Source of the DNA: Deltaproteobacteria bacterium | GTDB taxonomy: Bacteria > Myxococcota_A > Polyangia > JACPQR01 | DNA: 64,000 nucleotides | Direction: 5' to 3' | Assembly: GCA_016190375.1 (NCBI GenBank) | Contig: JACPQR010000168.1 | Span: 1-64,000, forward strand | Part shown: one piece after another, positions 40,501 through 49,792 of the stretch | How the letters are laid out: each line of letters starts with the position of its first letter | Position numbering within the stretch: the first letter of the stretch is position 1 | The notes under the pieces: generated by a model | Told to the model about the DNA's origin: nothing | Databases searched by the model: none | What the model saw: only the letters and a program-made list of their open reading frames with translations | Translations under genes and position numbers: made by a program

Positions 40501-41892
40501 TCAGCGCTCCTCCACGGGACAGGGCACGCCCCAGCTCTCCCCACGACGCCGCTCGCGCTCCCATGACCGCCGTGCCTCCGGGTCGCCGGCACCCGCGCGG
40601 GGCAGCTCCGCGAACGAGCCCGCGTGATCCCAGTACAGCGGGCAGGCGCCGCCGCACACGTCCACGTCCGGGCAGCCCTTGCAGACCGGGGGCACGAACT
40701 TCTTCTCCCGCCAGTACCGCGCCGCGGCTCGCTTCTGGATGCGGTCGTAGGGCTCGTCGACGAGGGAGCCGATCCCGTCCTCGAACGAGGAGCAGGGGAG
40801 GACCTCGCCCCGGGGGCCCACGGAGAGGATCCCGTCCACGCAGGCGCAGCTCTTGCCGCCCAGCTCGGCGAGGACCGGGTTGAAGATGCAGTACGGGATG
40901 GGCGAGTACCAGACGAAGCGAACCCCGTTCTCCTTCGCCGTCTCGTGCAGGAGCGGCAGCCGCTCGGCGATCTGGGTGTACGTCACGTCCGCCCGCGCCA
41001 GCGCGTTGCCGGTGCGGATCAGCATGTTCATCGAGAGCGTCTGCAGGCCCAGGTCGCGAGCGGCGAACTTCACGATCTGGGGACCGTGATCGAGGTTGTC
41101 GCCGCACAGCGTGCTGTTCGTGTGCACGTGGATCCCGAGCGCCTTGAAGTTCCTCACGGCGGCCACCGTGCGGGCGTGTGCCCCCTGCCGGCCCACGATG
41201 CGATCGTGCAGCGCCGGATCGGCCGCCTCGAGCGAGATCTGCGCCGAGTCCATGCCCGCCTCCACCAGACGCCGCGCGAAGGCCGGGTCGGCGGCGCGAA
41301 GCCCGTTCGTGATGAGGTTCATCCGGAACCCGAGCGCCTTGCCGCGCCGGACGAGCTCACACAGGTCGGGTCGCAGCGTCGCCTCGCCGCCGGTGAAGCT
41401 GAGCGAGGGGACGTGCCCTTCGTGGAAGATGCGCTCCATCACGCGCACGACCTCGCCGGTCGTCATGACCGGCCCTTCGTCGCCGCGCGAGGGGCTGGCC
41501 GCGTAGCAGAAGGTGCAGCGGTTCTGGCAGCGGTAGGTCAGGGCGATCTCGGCGATCGTCGGGTACTCGATCGAGCCGCGATGGAACGGCGCGAAGCGAA
41601 GCGCCTCACGCGGTCGGAAGTCCTCGGCGAGGATGGCGGCGAGCGCCCGGACGAGCGCTTCGGTGTCACGCACGAGCAGATCGTGGGGCGCTCCGAGCTC
41701 GGGCCCGATCTGGCGCAGCACCGTCTCGGCCGGGCCCGCCCCTGGCGCGTACAGAGCGCCGAGGATCCGGACCGCGGAGGCGTTGAGGCTCATGGTCCTC
41801 TCGGGACGGACGAGGAGCAGTCCGTCGGCGGGGCGGACGAAGACGGCGCAGCGCGTTCTTCCGATGAAATCGTCGACCCATTCCGCGACCAT
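40501..41892 (-). CDS. Radical SAM/SPASM enzyme with PqqD-like N-terminal domain
   Basis: A 463 aa radical SAM protein. Residues 1-95 resemble a PqqD-type peptide-recognition element (NASAVRILGALYAPGAGPAE). The radical SAM domain has RCQNRCTFCY (Cys122, 126, 129; CxxxCxxC) and FTGGEATLRPDL. The C-terminal SPASM region has CAC...PCSS and a cluster CKGCPDVDVCGGACPLYW (about 415-435), binding auxiliary Fe-S clusters. Such enzymes make thioether, C-C or epimerised bonds in peptides. It lies one base downstream of the gene whose product ends in a Cys-His-Ser-Ala repeat, its obvious candidate substrate. Confidence 0.93.
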   Translation of the reverse strand: MVAEWVDDFIGRTRCAVFVRPADGLLLVRPERTMSLNASAVRILGALYAPGAGPAETVLRQIGPELGAPHDLLVRDTEALVRALAAILAEDFRPREALRFAPFHRGSIEYPTIAEIALTYRCQNRCTFCYAASPSRGDEGPVMTTGEVVRVMERIFHEGHVPSLSFTGGEATLRPDLCELVRRGKALGFRMNLITNGLRAADPAFARRLVEAGMDSAQISLEAADPALHDRIVGRQGAHARTVAAVRNFKALGIHVHTNSTLCGDNLDHGPQIVKFAARDLGLQTLSMNMLIRTGNALARADVTYTQIAERLPLLHETAKENGVRFVWYSPIPYCIFNPVLAELGGKSCACVDGILSVGPRGEVLPCSSFEDGIGSLVDEPYDRIQKRAAARYWREKKFVPPVCKGCPDVDVCGGACPLYWDHAGSFAELPRAGAGDPEARRSWERERRRGESWGVPCPVEER

Positions 41893-41893
41893 C

Positions 41894-44689
41894 TCAGAAG
41901 CTCCCCGCGCAGGACGAGACGCATGCGGAGTGGCACGCCGAGTGGCACGCGCAGGCGTCGTGGCATGCCGAGTGGCACGCGGAGTGACACGCGGAGTGGC
42001 AGGCCGTGTGGCAGGCCGAGTGACAGGCCGAGTGACACGCGTCGTAGCCGACCGCGATCGACTGCGCGATGGCCGACGGTTCCCGTCCCGCGGTCGCGGC
42101 GGCCTGGGCGGCGAGCGAATCGCCGTCGAAGTTGAACAGGCCCTCGAGGCGATCCACCGTGGCCGAGGCCCCGCGCTCGATCGACTCCACCAATCCCTCC
42201 GCCATCTCCTGGACCCGGCCGCGCGAGCCGTCGACCATCGGGATCTCCCGCGCGGCGCCGAGCACGGCGCGCGGCGAGTCGAGCGGGGCGCCCGCGGCAA
42301 CGGGCGGCAGGTGCTGGTCGTAGCTCTGGAAGAAGGTGTCGCTCAGGTACAGGTCCCTGTAGCGGCGGTCGAAGAAGATCGGGCGCAGGGGAGGGGGAGT
42401 GCGCGCGAGCTCGTCCCAGGCTTCCCACGCTCGCCGGCGCTGGCTGGCCTCCGTCGCCTCCGGGTCGGCTCTCCAGGTCTTCGGGCGAAGCGCGGCCTGA
42501 AGCGCCTCGAGCACCTTCTGGACGCCGTCCTTGCGCAGCGTCCCGTGCTCGGTGAGCGCCTCGAGGAGCACCTTCTCGGGAGCGGTCGTGGCGCGGCCCG
42601 GATCGACGACCCTGAGCTGGAGGGGATTGCGCGAGACGATCTCGACGATGCCCTTGTCCTGCATCGCGAGGACGAGCAGGTTCACCGCCTTGATCGGACG
42701 ATGGAGCACCAGCGCGCCCTCGTGCGGCTCGAGCTCCGGGACGTACCCCTCCTTTCGGAAGGTAGCGACCGTGATCTCGGGAGAAACGTACTTCGGTCCC
42801 TTCTTCCTCAGGTACAGATCGAGGTAGGGGTGAAGCCGCAGGAGCCGGACGACGAGGGCGAAGAGCCCCGCCAGGACCAGCCACGCCAGGCGGACCGGGA
42901 CGAGGACCGCGGTCCAGCCCAGGAGGCTGCCGGTCGTGGGGTGCAGCCAGACGAAGCGCCTGGCGGGCAGGAGCACCTGGAAGAAGAGGCTGGTCTTCGC
43001 CACCCGGTCGATGATGGCGAGGAGCCACCCGATGCCGACGATCCACCCGAGGAGCAGTGGGCCGTTGAGGAAGAAGGCCACCACCAAGGCGATGACCAGG
43101 TCCTGCAGGAGATTGCCGATCGCCTCCCAGTCGCGGTCGGTGCCGCGCCCTGCCACCAGGTTGTGCGCGGCGTGGTCGGCGTCCATGAGCGCCGGGATCT
43201 CGACGCCCAGGGGACGGGCGGGCACGAGCACGGTGAAGAGCGGCTGCTGGCCGGGCGGGCCGGTGACGATGACGTCGAAGTCGAGCGGCGCTGCCGGCGC
43301 CTCGGGCCAGTCCCGTCGCGGCGAGTATCGCAGCGCTGACCAGTTCGGATTCGCCGGCCGTACCAGCGTCTGGTTGCGCAGCGGGACCGCGAGCTCGAGC
43401 GGAAGCGGCACCTCGCTGCCGATTGGACGATCGGGAGCGACGGCGGCGAGGAGGGGCAGCCCGGCGTGAAGCGTGATCGTCCATGGCGTGCTGGTCGCAT
43501 CGCGCGGCGCCCATTCCGGGGCAGGGCCGTTCAGCCCGAGGTGGACGAACGGGACGTGGTCGCGTTCGCCGACGACGACCTCCCTGGTGAATACCCACGC
43601 CGAGTCCCAGGTCAGCTCGAAGGGCTGACCCGCCGAGGTCTCCCGATCGAGCTCGAGGACCGTCTCACCTGCCCGCTGGGTCGCAGTGCAAGCTCCGGTC
43701 TCGCTCCCGACGCGGAGCGCGCAGGTCTGCTCGAAAGGCGCCATCGCCATCCCGGTGAACGTGGCGGACGGTGCGGGAACGAAGTTGCGACGACCCTGCT
43801 CCATGAAGCGCAGGACCGCGCGGAGCCGCACCGAGGCGGGCGCACCGGGAACGGCGTGGACGTTGTTCCAGATCTCGTAGCTCTCGCCGACGAGCGTCGC
43901 GCCGCCTTCGGCGCGCAGGCGCGTGTCGATCATCCCCGCGCCGGCAACGACCTGGTCCGGGGCGAGGCCGGGGATCGCGGAGCGCGGGACGTAGATCCGC
44001 ACGAGGTGCACGGCCTCGCGGGCCAGGTCCTGGCGCCGGGCGTAGAGCGTCAGCCGCCGCTGACCCTCGAAGTCCGTGTAGACGAACGCCCAGTGCCCCT
44101 GCTCGGCGAGGACGTCCGGGTCGGTCAGCACGCCCAGCCCGTTCACCATGGCGGGCGTGATGTCCTCGTGGCGCTGCACCTGGGCCGGCAGCGCGAGCGG
44201 CAGGACGAGCTTGATCACGCTCCGCCCGATCGGCATCGTCCAGCGGACCGGATTGAACCAGACCGCGAGCAATTCCTGCCCCTCGCGGCTGGTCGGATCC
44301 GCGAAGCGGCGGTCCAGCCGGTAGTGCAGCTCGAGCACGTACCGCCCCCCGGCCCGCGTCTCGAGACCCGGGAAGTCGATCCGGTAGTAGCCCTCGCCCA
44401 CCGGCTCGGCCGACGCCGGCACCTCGCGGCCACCGTCGCGCAGGAGCGCGCGGTTGAAGTGGATGGGCTCGAAGAACGGTCCCGCGCGGCGGATCGACGT
44501 CCTCCCCTGGCTCTCGTTCTCCCTGAACGTCAGGGTCTGGATGACGTCGGCGGTCCCGTCGTCGCGGACGAAGACCTGGCTGTCCTGCTCCTCGAGCTCG
44601 ACGGGGTCCGCCCTCGCGACGCCGCTCCACGCTGCTACCCCTGGACAGGCGATTACGACGATGAGGCCGACGATGCGTCTTGGTCCCAA
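41894..44689 (-). CDS. DUF2207-like membrane protein with C-terminal Cys-His-Ser-Ala repeat tail
   Basis: About 931 aa. The signal peptide (LGPRRIVGLIVVIACPGVAAW..., cleaved near ARAD) is followed by a large extracytoplasmic beta domain (about 30-520) of the DUF2207/YciQ type. Membrane helices lie about 560-670, with a cytosolic domain after them. The last 55 residues contain twelve Cys in units of CHSA (CHSACHSACHTACHSAC..., then CHDACACHSAC, VSSC). Most relatives end in a Gly/Ser-rich tail here. TTG 44689 is chosen because it gives a good signal peptide; no ATG is available. The radical SAM gene follows after one base. The repeat tail is encoded by 12-bp DNA repeats at about 41900-42040. 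Confidence 0.85.
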   Translation of the reverse strand: MGPRRIVGLIVVIACPGVAAWSGVARADPVELEEQDSQVFVRDDGTADVIQTLTFRENESQGRTSIRRAGPFFEPIHFNRALLRDGGREVPASAEPVGEGYYRIDFPGLETRAGGRYVLELHYRLDRRFADPTSREGQELLAVWFNPVRWTMPIGRSVIKLVLPLALPAQVQRHEDITPAMVNGLGVLTDPDVLAEQGHWAFVYTDFEGQRRLTLYARRQDLAREAVHLVRIYVPRSAIPGLAPDQVVAGAGMIDTRLRAEGGATLVGESYEIWNNVHAVPGAPASVRLRAVLRFMEQGRRNFVPAPSATFTGMAMAPFEQTCALRVGSETGACTATQRAGETVLELDRETSAGQPFELTWDSAWVFTREVVVGERDHVPFVHLGLNGPAPEWAPRDATSTPWTITLHAGLPLLAAVAPDRPIGSEVPLPLELAVPLRNQTLVRPANPNWSALRYSPRRDWPEAPAAPLDFDVIVTGPPGQQPLFTVLVPARPLGVEIPALMDADHAAHNLVAGRGTDRDWEAIGNLLQDLVIALVVAFFLNGPLLLGWIVGIGWLLAIIDRVAKTSLFFQVLLPARRFVWLHPTTGSLLGWTAVLVPVRLAWLVLAGLFALVVRLLRLHPYLDLYLRKKGPKYVSPEITVATFRKEGYVPELEPHEGALVLHRPIKAVNLLVLAMQDKGIVEIVSRNPLQLRVVDPGRATTAPEKVLLEALTEHGTLRKDGVQKVLEALQAALRPKTWRADPEATEASQRRRAWEAWDELARTPPPLRPIFFDRRYRDLYLSDTFFQSYDQHLPPVAAGAPLDSPRAVLGAAREIPMVDGSRGRVQEMAEGLVESIERGASATVDRLEGLFNFDGDSLAAQAAATAGREPSAIAQSIAVGYDACHSACHSACHTACHSACHSACHSACHDACACHSACHSACVSSCAGSF

Positions 44690-44749
44690 GGTGCGGCCGG
44701 GATCCTCTTCCAAGCACCCCACTCGCTGCAAGAGCACAGCGCTCACGCA

Positions 44750-44882
44750 GGGGGCGTGTTCAGGTTCCGCGGCCGCCCCCGGGCGGCCGCGGAACCAGGC
44801 ATGCCATGGCACGCCGGGCCTCGGGGCCGCCAAAGGCGGCCCCGAGGCCACCCGAGCCCGCTCCGCGCTCTTGAACGCCCGA
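44750..44882. repeat. Two-hairpin dispersed palindromic element, copy 3
   Basis: Hairpins GGTTCCGCGGCCGCCC (from 44763) with its complement, and GGCCTCGGGGCCGCC with GGCGGCCCCGAGGCC (to about 44849), flank the core GCATGCCATGGCACGC. The outer arms GGGCGTGTTCA and TTGAACGCCC are imperfect. The order matches copy 2 and is opposite to copy 1. It lies between the divergent DUF2207-like and FG-GAP lipoprotein genes. Confidence 0.85.
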
Positions 44883-44919
44883 GCCCGGGGCGAGACACTA
44901 ACGCGACCCGGAGGCCGAC

Positions 44920-47262
44920 ATGCACAGGCTGACCAGTCTTTCTGCGCTGTGGTTCGTGCTTGCTACGGCAGCTTGCAGCGGCCGGAGTCACGGCGACGAC
45001 GATGACGGCACGGGGGACGCCTGCGGCGTCGACGAGGACTGTCCGGACGGCCAGCGCTGCGCGTCGGATGGCCGGTGCCGCGACGAGGATGCCGGCTGCC
45101 TCGCGAACGAGACGCCCTGCGGCCCGGACCAGTGCTGCGGTCCGACCCAGACCTGCTTCGAGGAGGTCTGTCTCGACTGCTTCACGGTGGCCTGCGGCGA
45201 GGTCTGCTGCGAGGAGGGCGACACGTGCGTCGCCGCCGGTTGCTGCCCCGAGGCGCGGGCATGCGAGGGAATCTGCTGCGGGCCCGCGCAGACGTGCCTC
45301 GCCGGAGAATGCGTCGACGACTGCGGCGAGCTGGCCAGGTGCGGCGAAGCGGGGGAGGAGATCTGCTGCGCCGGTGGCGAGGTCTGCTATCTCGGCGAGT
45401 GCACGCAGCCCGGGCAGCCGTGCGACGAGGACTCCGAATGCCCGGTCACCGAGTACTGCGAAGACACGCTCGGGCGGTGCCTGACGCGCGGCGACGTGGA
45501 CCCAGATTGCGAGTATCAGCCGCCGATCGGCGACTTCGATCCCATCATCGAGTGGGTCTGGGACGGGACGGGCTCCGACGAGCCGAACTCCAACCAGGTG
45601 ATGGTGCCTCCGATGGTGGCGAACCTCGATGACGAGCTGGACGGGGTCGGCGTTCCGGAGATCGTCTTCACGAGCTTCACCGGGTCGAACTACGGCGGAG
45701 ACGGGGTCCTGAGGGCACTGCACGGCGACACCGGCGAGGAGTACTGGAGCGTAACGGACGACTCGTACCAGACGAGCGGCGGGGCGACGCCCGCGATCGG
45801 TGACATCGACGCCGACGGCGAGCTCGACATCGTGACCTGCGCCGGGGACAACGGTTCGTACGCCGAGAGCGACGCGATCGCGTTCGAGCACGACGGCAGC
45901 TTCAAGTGGCGCTCGAACGACTCTCGCGTGCACTGCGGCTGGGGCGGGCCGGTACTGGCCGACCTCGACGGTGACGGCAGCTCGGAGGTGATCATCCGCT
46001 ACGCCGTCCTCGACGCCGCGGGAGAGGTCCTCTGGGCGGGCAGATCGTCGAGCGGCGCCTGGATGCCGGACGACTATCCGACGGTCGCCGACGTCGACGG
46101 CGACGGCTCGCCCGACGTCGTGGGCGGCAACATCGTCTATGACGCGGACGGCGGGGTGATCTGGGATGCGCTCATGGACGGGTACGGCGACGGCTATCCC
46201 GCGATCGCCGACGTCGATCTCGACGGCGACCCGGACGTCGTCGTCGTATCGGGCAGCACGCTGCGCGCGCACGAGGGCGCCTCCGGCGACCTCCTCTGGG
46301 GACCCGTGAACTTCGCGGCCGGCCGGATGAGCGTCGTCGCGAACTTCGACGACGACGACTTCCCCGAGGTCGGCGTGCCCGACACCTACAACTACTACTC
46401 GATCGACGCCGACTCCGGGCAGACGAACTGGAGCATGACGACGCAAGACATGTCCGGCCTCGCGGGATCGAGCGTCTTCGACTTCGACGGCGACGAGTCG
46501 GCCGAGGTCGTCTACGCGGACGAGACTCGGCTCAGGGTCTTCCGTGGCTCGGACGGCGTCGTGCTCTTCGATCGCTGCAACACGAGCGGCACGCTCTGGG
46601 AGTACCCCGTCATCGTGGACGTCGACGCGGACGACCACGCCGAGATCGTCGTCTCGGCGAACAACACCTTCATCCAGACCTGCGCGGACGGCAGCCCCGG
46701 GCCGCATGGCATCCAGGTGTTCGGCGAGTCGAACGACAACTGGGTCCGCACCCGGCGGATCTGGAACCAGCACGCGTACCACGTCACGAACGTGGAGGAC
46801 GACGGCTCGATCCCGAGGCAGGAGGAGAACAACTGGGAGATCGCCGGCCTGAACAACTTCCGCCAGCAGACCCAGCTCACCGGCATCCTCGACGCGGCCG
46901 ACCTCGTCGCGACGGACCTGACCATGGAGACGGACGGCTGCCCCGCGACCGTGCGCCTCTGGGCCCGGATTCGCAACGGAGGCGCTGCCGGCGCCATGCC
47001 AGGGGCGAGCGTGGCCTTCTACCTGGGCGAGCCTCCAGACGGGTCCCTGATCGGCACGACAGAGACGACCGCGCGACTCCTGCCGGGCGAGTCCGAGCTC
47101 GTCTACGTGGATTTCACCCTGCCGGAGGAGCTGCAAGCCGAGTCGTTCCGCTGGTACGTCGTAGCGGACGACGACGGTTCGGGCGATGGCCGTCTGAACG
47201 AGTGCCACGAGGACAACAACGTCGGCGGTCCGGTCGAGACGACCTGCCCTGGCTTCGGATGA
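44920..47262 (+). CDS. Surface lipoprotein with Cys-rich N-terminal region, FG-GAP/VCBS propeller and CARDB-like domain
   Basis: A 780 aa lipoprotein with signal and lipobox TAAC (Cys19) followed by SGRSHGDDDDG. A Cys-rich region (about 35-190) has repeated CCGPxQTC and GEVCC units, like knottin or EGF-type modules. The FG-GAP propeller (about 210-600) has many calcium loops (DIDADGELDI, DVDGDGSPDV). The RIWNQHAYHV segment is shared with the protein at 17976-20009, and a CARDB-like domain ends the protein. ATG 44920 has a GGAGG-like site 8-10 bases upstream. It is followed, overlapping by 4 bases, by an NlpC/P60 lipoprotein gene. Confidence 0.9.
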   Translation: MHRLTSLSALWFVLATAACSGRSHGDDDDGTGDACGVDEDCPDGQRCASDGRCRDEDAGCLANETPCGPDQCCGPTQTCFEEVCLDCFTVACGEVCCEEGDTCVAAGCCPEARACEGICCGPAQTCLAGECVDDCGELARCGEAGEEICCAGGEVCYLGECTQPGQPCDEDSECPVTEYCEDTLGRCLTRGDVDPDCEYQPPIGDFDPIIEWVWDGTGSDEPNSNQVMVPPMVANLDDELDGVGVPEIVFTSFTGSNYGGDGVLRALHGDTGEEYWSVTDDSYQTSGGATPAIGDIDADGELDIVTCAGDNGSYAESDAIAFEHDGSFKWRSNDSRVHCGWGGPVLADLDGDGSSEVIIRYAVLDAAGEVLWAGRSSSGAWMPDDYPTVADVDGDGSPDVVGGNIVYDADGGVIWDALMDGYGDGYPAIADVDLDGDPDVVVVSGSTLRAHEGASGDLLWGPVNFAAGRMSVVANFDDDDFPEVGVPDTYNYYSIDADSGQTNWSMTTQDMSGLAGSSVFDFDGDESAEVVYADETRLRVFRGSDGVVLFDRCNTSGTLWEYPVIVDVDADDHAEIVVSANNTFIQTCADGSPGPHGIQVFGESNDNWVRTRRIWNQHAYHVTNVEDDGSIPRQEENNWEIAGLNNFRQQTQLTGILDAADLVATDLTMETDGCPATVRLWARIRNGGAAGAMPGASVAFYLGEPPDGSLIGTTETTARLLPGESELVYVDFTLPEELQAESFRWYVVADDDGSGDGRLNECHEDNNVGGPVETTCPGFG

Positions 47263-48728
47263 GTCTGGGCGGACCGAATCTGGCCACGACCGGCTGGCCG
47301 GGCCAGACTCGGGGCGTGGGCGGTCTCTCCTCGTTGCCTCCTGCGTTCGCGCTCGTCGCGATCGTGGGAGCAGCGGGTTGCGGTTCCAGTGGCGACGGGC
47401 GCCGCGCCGCACCGGCAGGGCCCGCGCCGCGGGCGATCGAGTGCCCGCCGCGCCTCCCTGCGCCCAGCCCGCTGCCGGGCGTCCGGCCGGAGCAGCGGAC
47501 CGCGGCGTACTGGCTGGAGCGCGCCGCGCTTCAGGGCGGCCTCGACGATGTGCTCCTGTCGGCGGAGGAGATCGCCCTTCACGACCAGGCCCTGAAGGCG
47601 CCGCGCGAGGACGGCAAGAGCCTTGGCTGGGTCGACCTCACCCTTCCGGTCCAGACGGCCGCCCTCAGGGACGAGCTGGCGGAGCGGCTGGGGTACCTGC
47701 GAGAGCGCGCAGCGAGCGGCGAGTACGTCGACGCTTCGGGGCGTCGGCTGGATGCGGCCCGGGTGGAGGTGTTCGCGGTGCCAGACCCACTGCCCGAGAT
47801 CGGCCTCGAGCTCCACCTCACGCTGGCGAACGTCCAGTTCCGTTGCGGCCCGGTCCGAGAGGGGCTGTATCGCCTCCCGGTCGATGCGGCCTTCAACCGC
47901 AATAGCTGCGGTTCGGTGCATCCGCAGGAACCCGTGCTCGTTCTCGCGCGCTGGCCCGGTGGCTCGATGCTCGCGCGTGCCAGACACTCGTTTGGCTGGA
48001 TCGACGGGGTTGCTCCGCTGTCGCCGCCCATCCGGGGACCGGTGGCCGCGTCGATCGCGTCGGGTCCTCGAAGCGAGCTGCTCGCCGACGCCACGCTCGA
48101 GCCCGAGGAAGGCGGGAGCACTTCGGCGCTCCCTCGTGGGACGCTCCTGGCGTCCGTGCGAGGCCGGAGCGGGCGGGTGTACTTCGCGTCGGCAACGGGG
48201 ATGCACACGAGCCAGGAGCTTCCAGCGACGGTCCTCAGATCCACCGAGCGACCGCTGACCCGGCGTGCCGTCCTCGAGGCGGCGTTCGCCCTCGTCGATT
48301 CGCCGTACGGCTGGGGCGGAGACCGCGGCGGCCGGGACTGCTCCGGGTTCCTCCTCGATGTCTTCGCTTCCTTCGGGCTGCAGCTCCCCCGCGACAGCGC
48401 GCGTCAAGCGCTCGCGGGAACCGGCTCCCTCCCGGTCGGGCCCGAAGAGGGAGAGGCGGAGCGGCTCGCGCTGTTGGACGAGGCCGGACGGCGTGGCGTC
48501 GTGCTCCTCCACTTTCCGGGGCACATCATGCTCTATCTCGGGCGCGCCGAGGACGGCGCTCCGATGGCGATCCACTCGTTCGCGGAGTACCTCGAGCCCT
48601 GCGCCGGCGGCGGCGAGACCCTCCGGACGGTCGACCGCGTCACCGTCAGCGACCTGTCGCTCGGCCGCGGGACATCCCGCAGGTCTTTTCTCGAGCGGAT
48701 CACCAGGATCGTGATCCTCGGCCACTGA
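47259..48728 (+). CDS. NlpC/P60-family lipoprotein (cell-wall peptidase)
   Basis: About 489 aa. The C-terminal NlpC/P60 domain has the nucleophile Cys in RDCSGFLLDVF (near residue 361) and the catalytic His in GHIMLYLG, so it should cleave peptidoglycan stem peptides. An SH3-like or other targeting region precedes it (about 60-330). The signal and lipobox (VGAAGC) lie about 30 residues after ATG 47259; this ATG overlaps the upstream stop (ATGA), but a GTG at 47316 would give a more normal signal peptide. The next gene overlaps its stop by one base. Confidence 0.88.
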   Translation: MSLGGPNLATTGWPGQTRGVGGLSSLPPAFALVAIVGAAGCGSSGDGRRAAPAGPAPRAIECPPRLPAPSPLPGVRPEQRTAAYWLERAALQGGLDDVLLSAEEIALHDQALKAPREDGKSLGWVDLTLPVQTAALRDELAERLGYLRERAASGEYVDASGRRLDAARVEVFAVPDPLPEIGLELHLTLANVQFRCGPVREGLYRLPVDAAFNRNSCGSVHPQEPVLVLARWPGGSMLARARHSFGWIDGVAPLSPPIRGPVAASIASGPRSELLADATLEPEEGGSTSALPRGTLLASVRGRSGRVYFASATGMHTSQELPATVLRSTERPLTRRAVLEAAFALVDSPYGWGGDRGGRDCSGFLLDVFASFGLQLPRDSARQALAGTGSLPVGPEEGEAERLALLDEAGRRGVVLLHFPGHIMLYLGRAEDGAPMAIHSFAEYLEPCAGGGETLRTVDRVTVSDLSLGRGTSRRSFLERITRIVILGH

Positions 48729-49558
48729 TGCGCCCGATGGTGCTCGACGGGCCGATGGGGACCGAGCTCGCCGCTCGCGGCGTGGCGACGCCCGTGCCCA
48801 TCTGGAGCGCGGCCGCCCTCGAGACCGCCCCGGACGTCGTGGCCGCGATCCACCGCGACTACGCGGCGGCCGGGGCGACCGTGCACACCGCGAACACGTT
48901 TCGCACGAAGAGACGGCAGCTCGGCGAGCGGTGGGAGGCTCTCGCTCGGCGTGCGGTTCGGATTGCGAGGGAAGCCGTCCCGCGCGGGCACCGCGTCGCG
49001 GGGAGCGTGGCTCCGCTCGAGGACTGCTACCGCCCCGACCTGTCCCCGCCGCTCGAGATCGCGCGCCCGGAGCACCGCGAGCTCGCGAGGACGCTCGCGG
49101 ATGCCGGCGTCGACCTGATCCTCTGCGAGACCTTTCCGAGCCCCGTCGAGGCGCTCGTCGCCGTCGAGGAGGCGGTCGCGACCGGGCTCGAAACCTGGCT
49201 GGCGCTCACGGCCGGTCCCGAGGGGGATCTGCTCGAGCCCGCCGAGATCGAGCGCACCGCCCGCGAGGCGGCTCTCCGCGGCGCCGCCATCGTGCTGGTC
49301 GACTGCGTCGCCCTCGGCCGAATCGATCGCTTCGTCGAGGCGCTCGCCCGCTCCGGCGTGGCGTTCGGGGCCTATGCAAACGCAGGCGCCGCGGACGACC
49401 GGGTCGGATGGCGGTCGCCACCTCCACCTGGCGGCCCGGAGCTGTACGCAGAGGCCGCGCTCCGCTGGGTCGCGCTCGGAGCGACCGTGGTCGGCGGCTG
49501 CTGCGGCACGGGCCCGGAGCACATCGCCGCGATCGTCCGCAGGCTCAGGAGCCGTTGA
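48728..49558 (+). CDS. Homocysteine S-methyltransferase family protein
   Basis: A 276 aa member of the zinc-dependent homocysteine S-methyltransferase family, with LDGPMGTELAARG at the start, VDCVA (first zinc Cys) and GGCCGTGPEH (the Cys pair) near the C-terminus. It should transfer methyl from S-methylmethionine, betaine or methyl-cobalamin-type donors to a thiol. It is shorter than the usual ~310 aa. The overlap TGATG couples it to the NlpC/P60 gene, with no metabolic link obvious. Confidence 0.9.
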   Translation: MRPMVLDGPMGTELAARGVATPVPIWSAAALETAPDVVAAIHRDYAAAGATVHTANTFRTKRRQLGERWEALARRAVRIAREAVPRGHRVAGSVAPLEDCYRPDLSPPLEIARPEHRELARTLADAGVDLILCETFPSPVEALVAVEEAVATGLETWLALTAGPEGDLLEPAEIERTAREAALRGAAIVLVDCVALGRIDRFVEALARSGVAFGAYANAGAADDRVGWRSPPPPGGPELYAEAALRWVALGATVVGGCCGTGPEHIAAIVRRLRSR

Positions 49559-49792
49559 CGGCGAGGTCAGAGCCTCAGCGCGAAGAGTGCGATCCGAGCG
49601 AACGCGGGGCGCGCCGGCGCACGGCATGCTCCGGCTCGCTGTCCCCACCCTACATCGCCCGACCCCATCCCGGGGCTTGATCCCTGGACTTTTTCGGCAA
49701 CGGGCGCGACCAACACGCGGGATTCGGGTGGCCCGGCAATTGCTCGATCCGCGGGCATGGGCCTGCGAAGAGCGGCCCGGGGAGAAGACTCG

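Noticed and set aside
41900..42040. Short tandem DNA repeats as a regulatory or CRISPR-like array
   Set aside because: The 12-bp period exactly encodes the CHSA tail of the membrane protein, so selection is at the protein level.
44743..47412. 889-codon minus-strand open frame opposite the FG-GAP lipoprotein
   Set aside because: No domains. The plus strand has a signal peptide and ordered repeats; the antisense frame is a consequence of GC bias.
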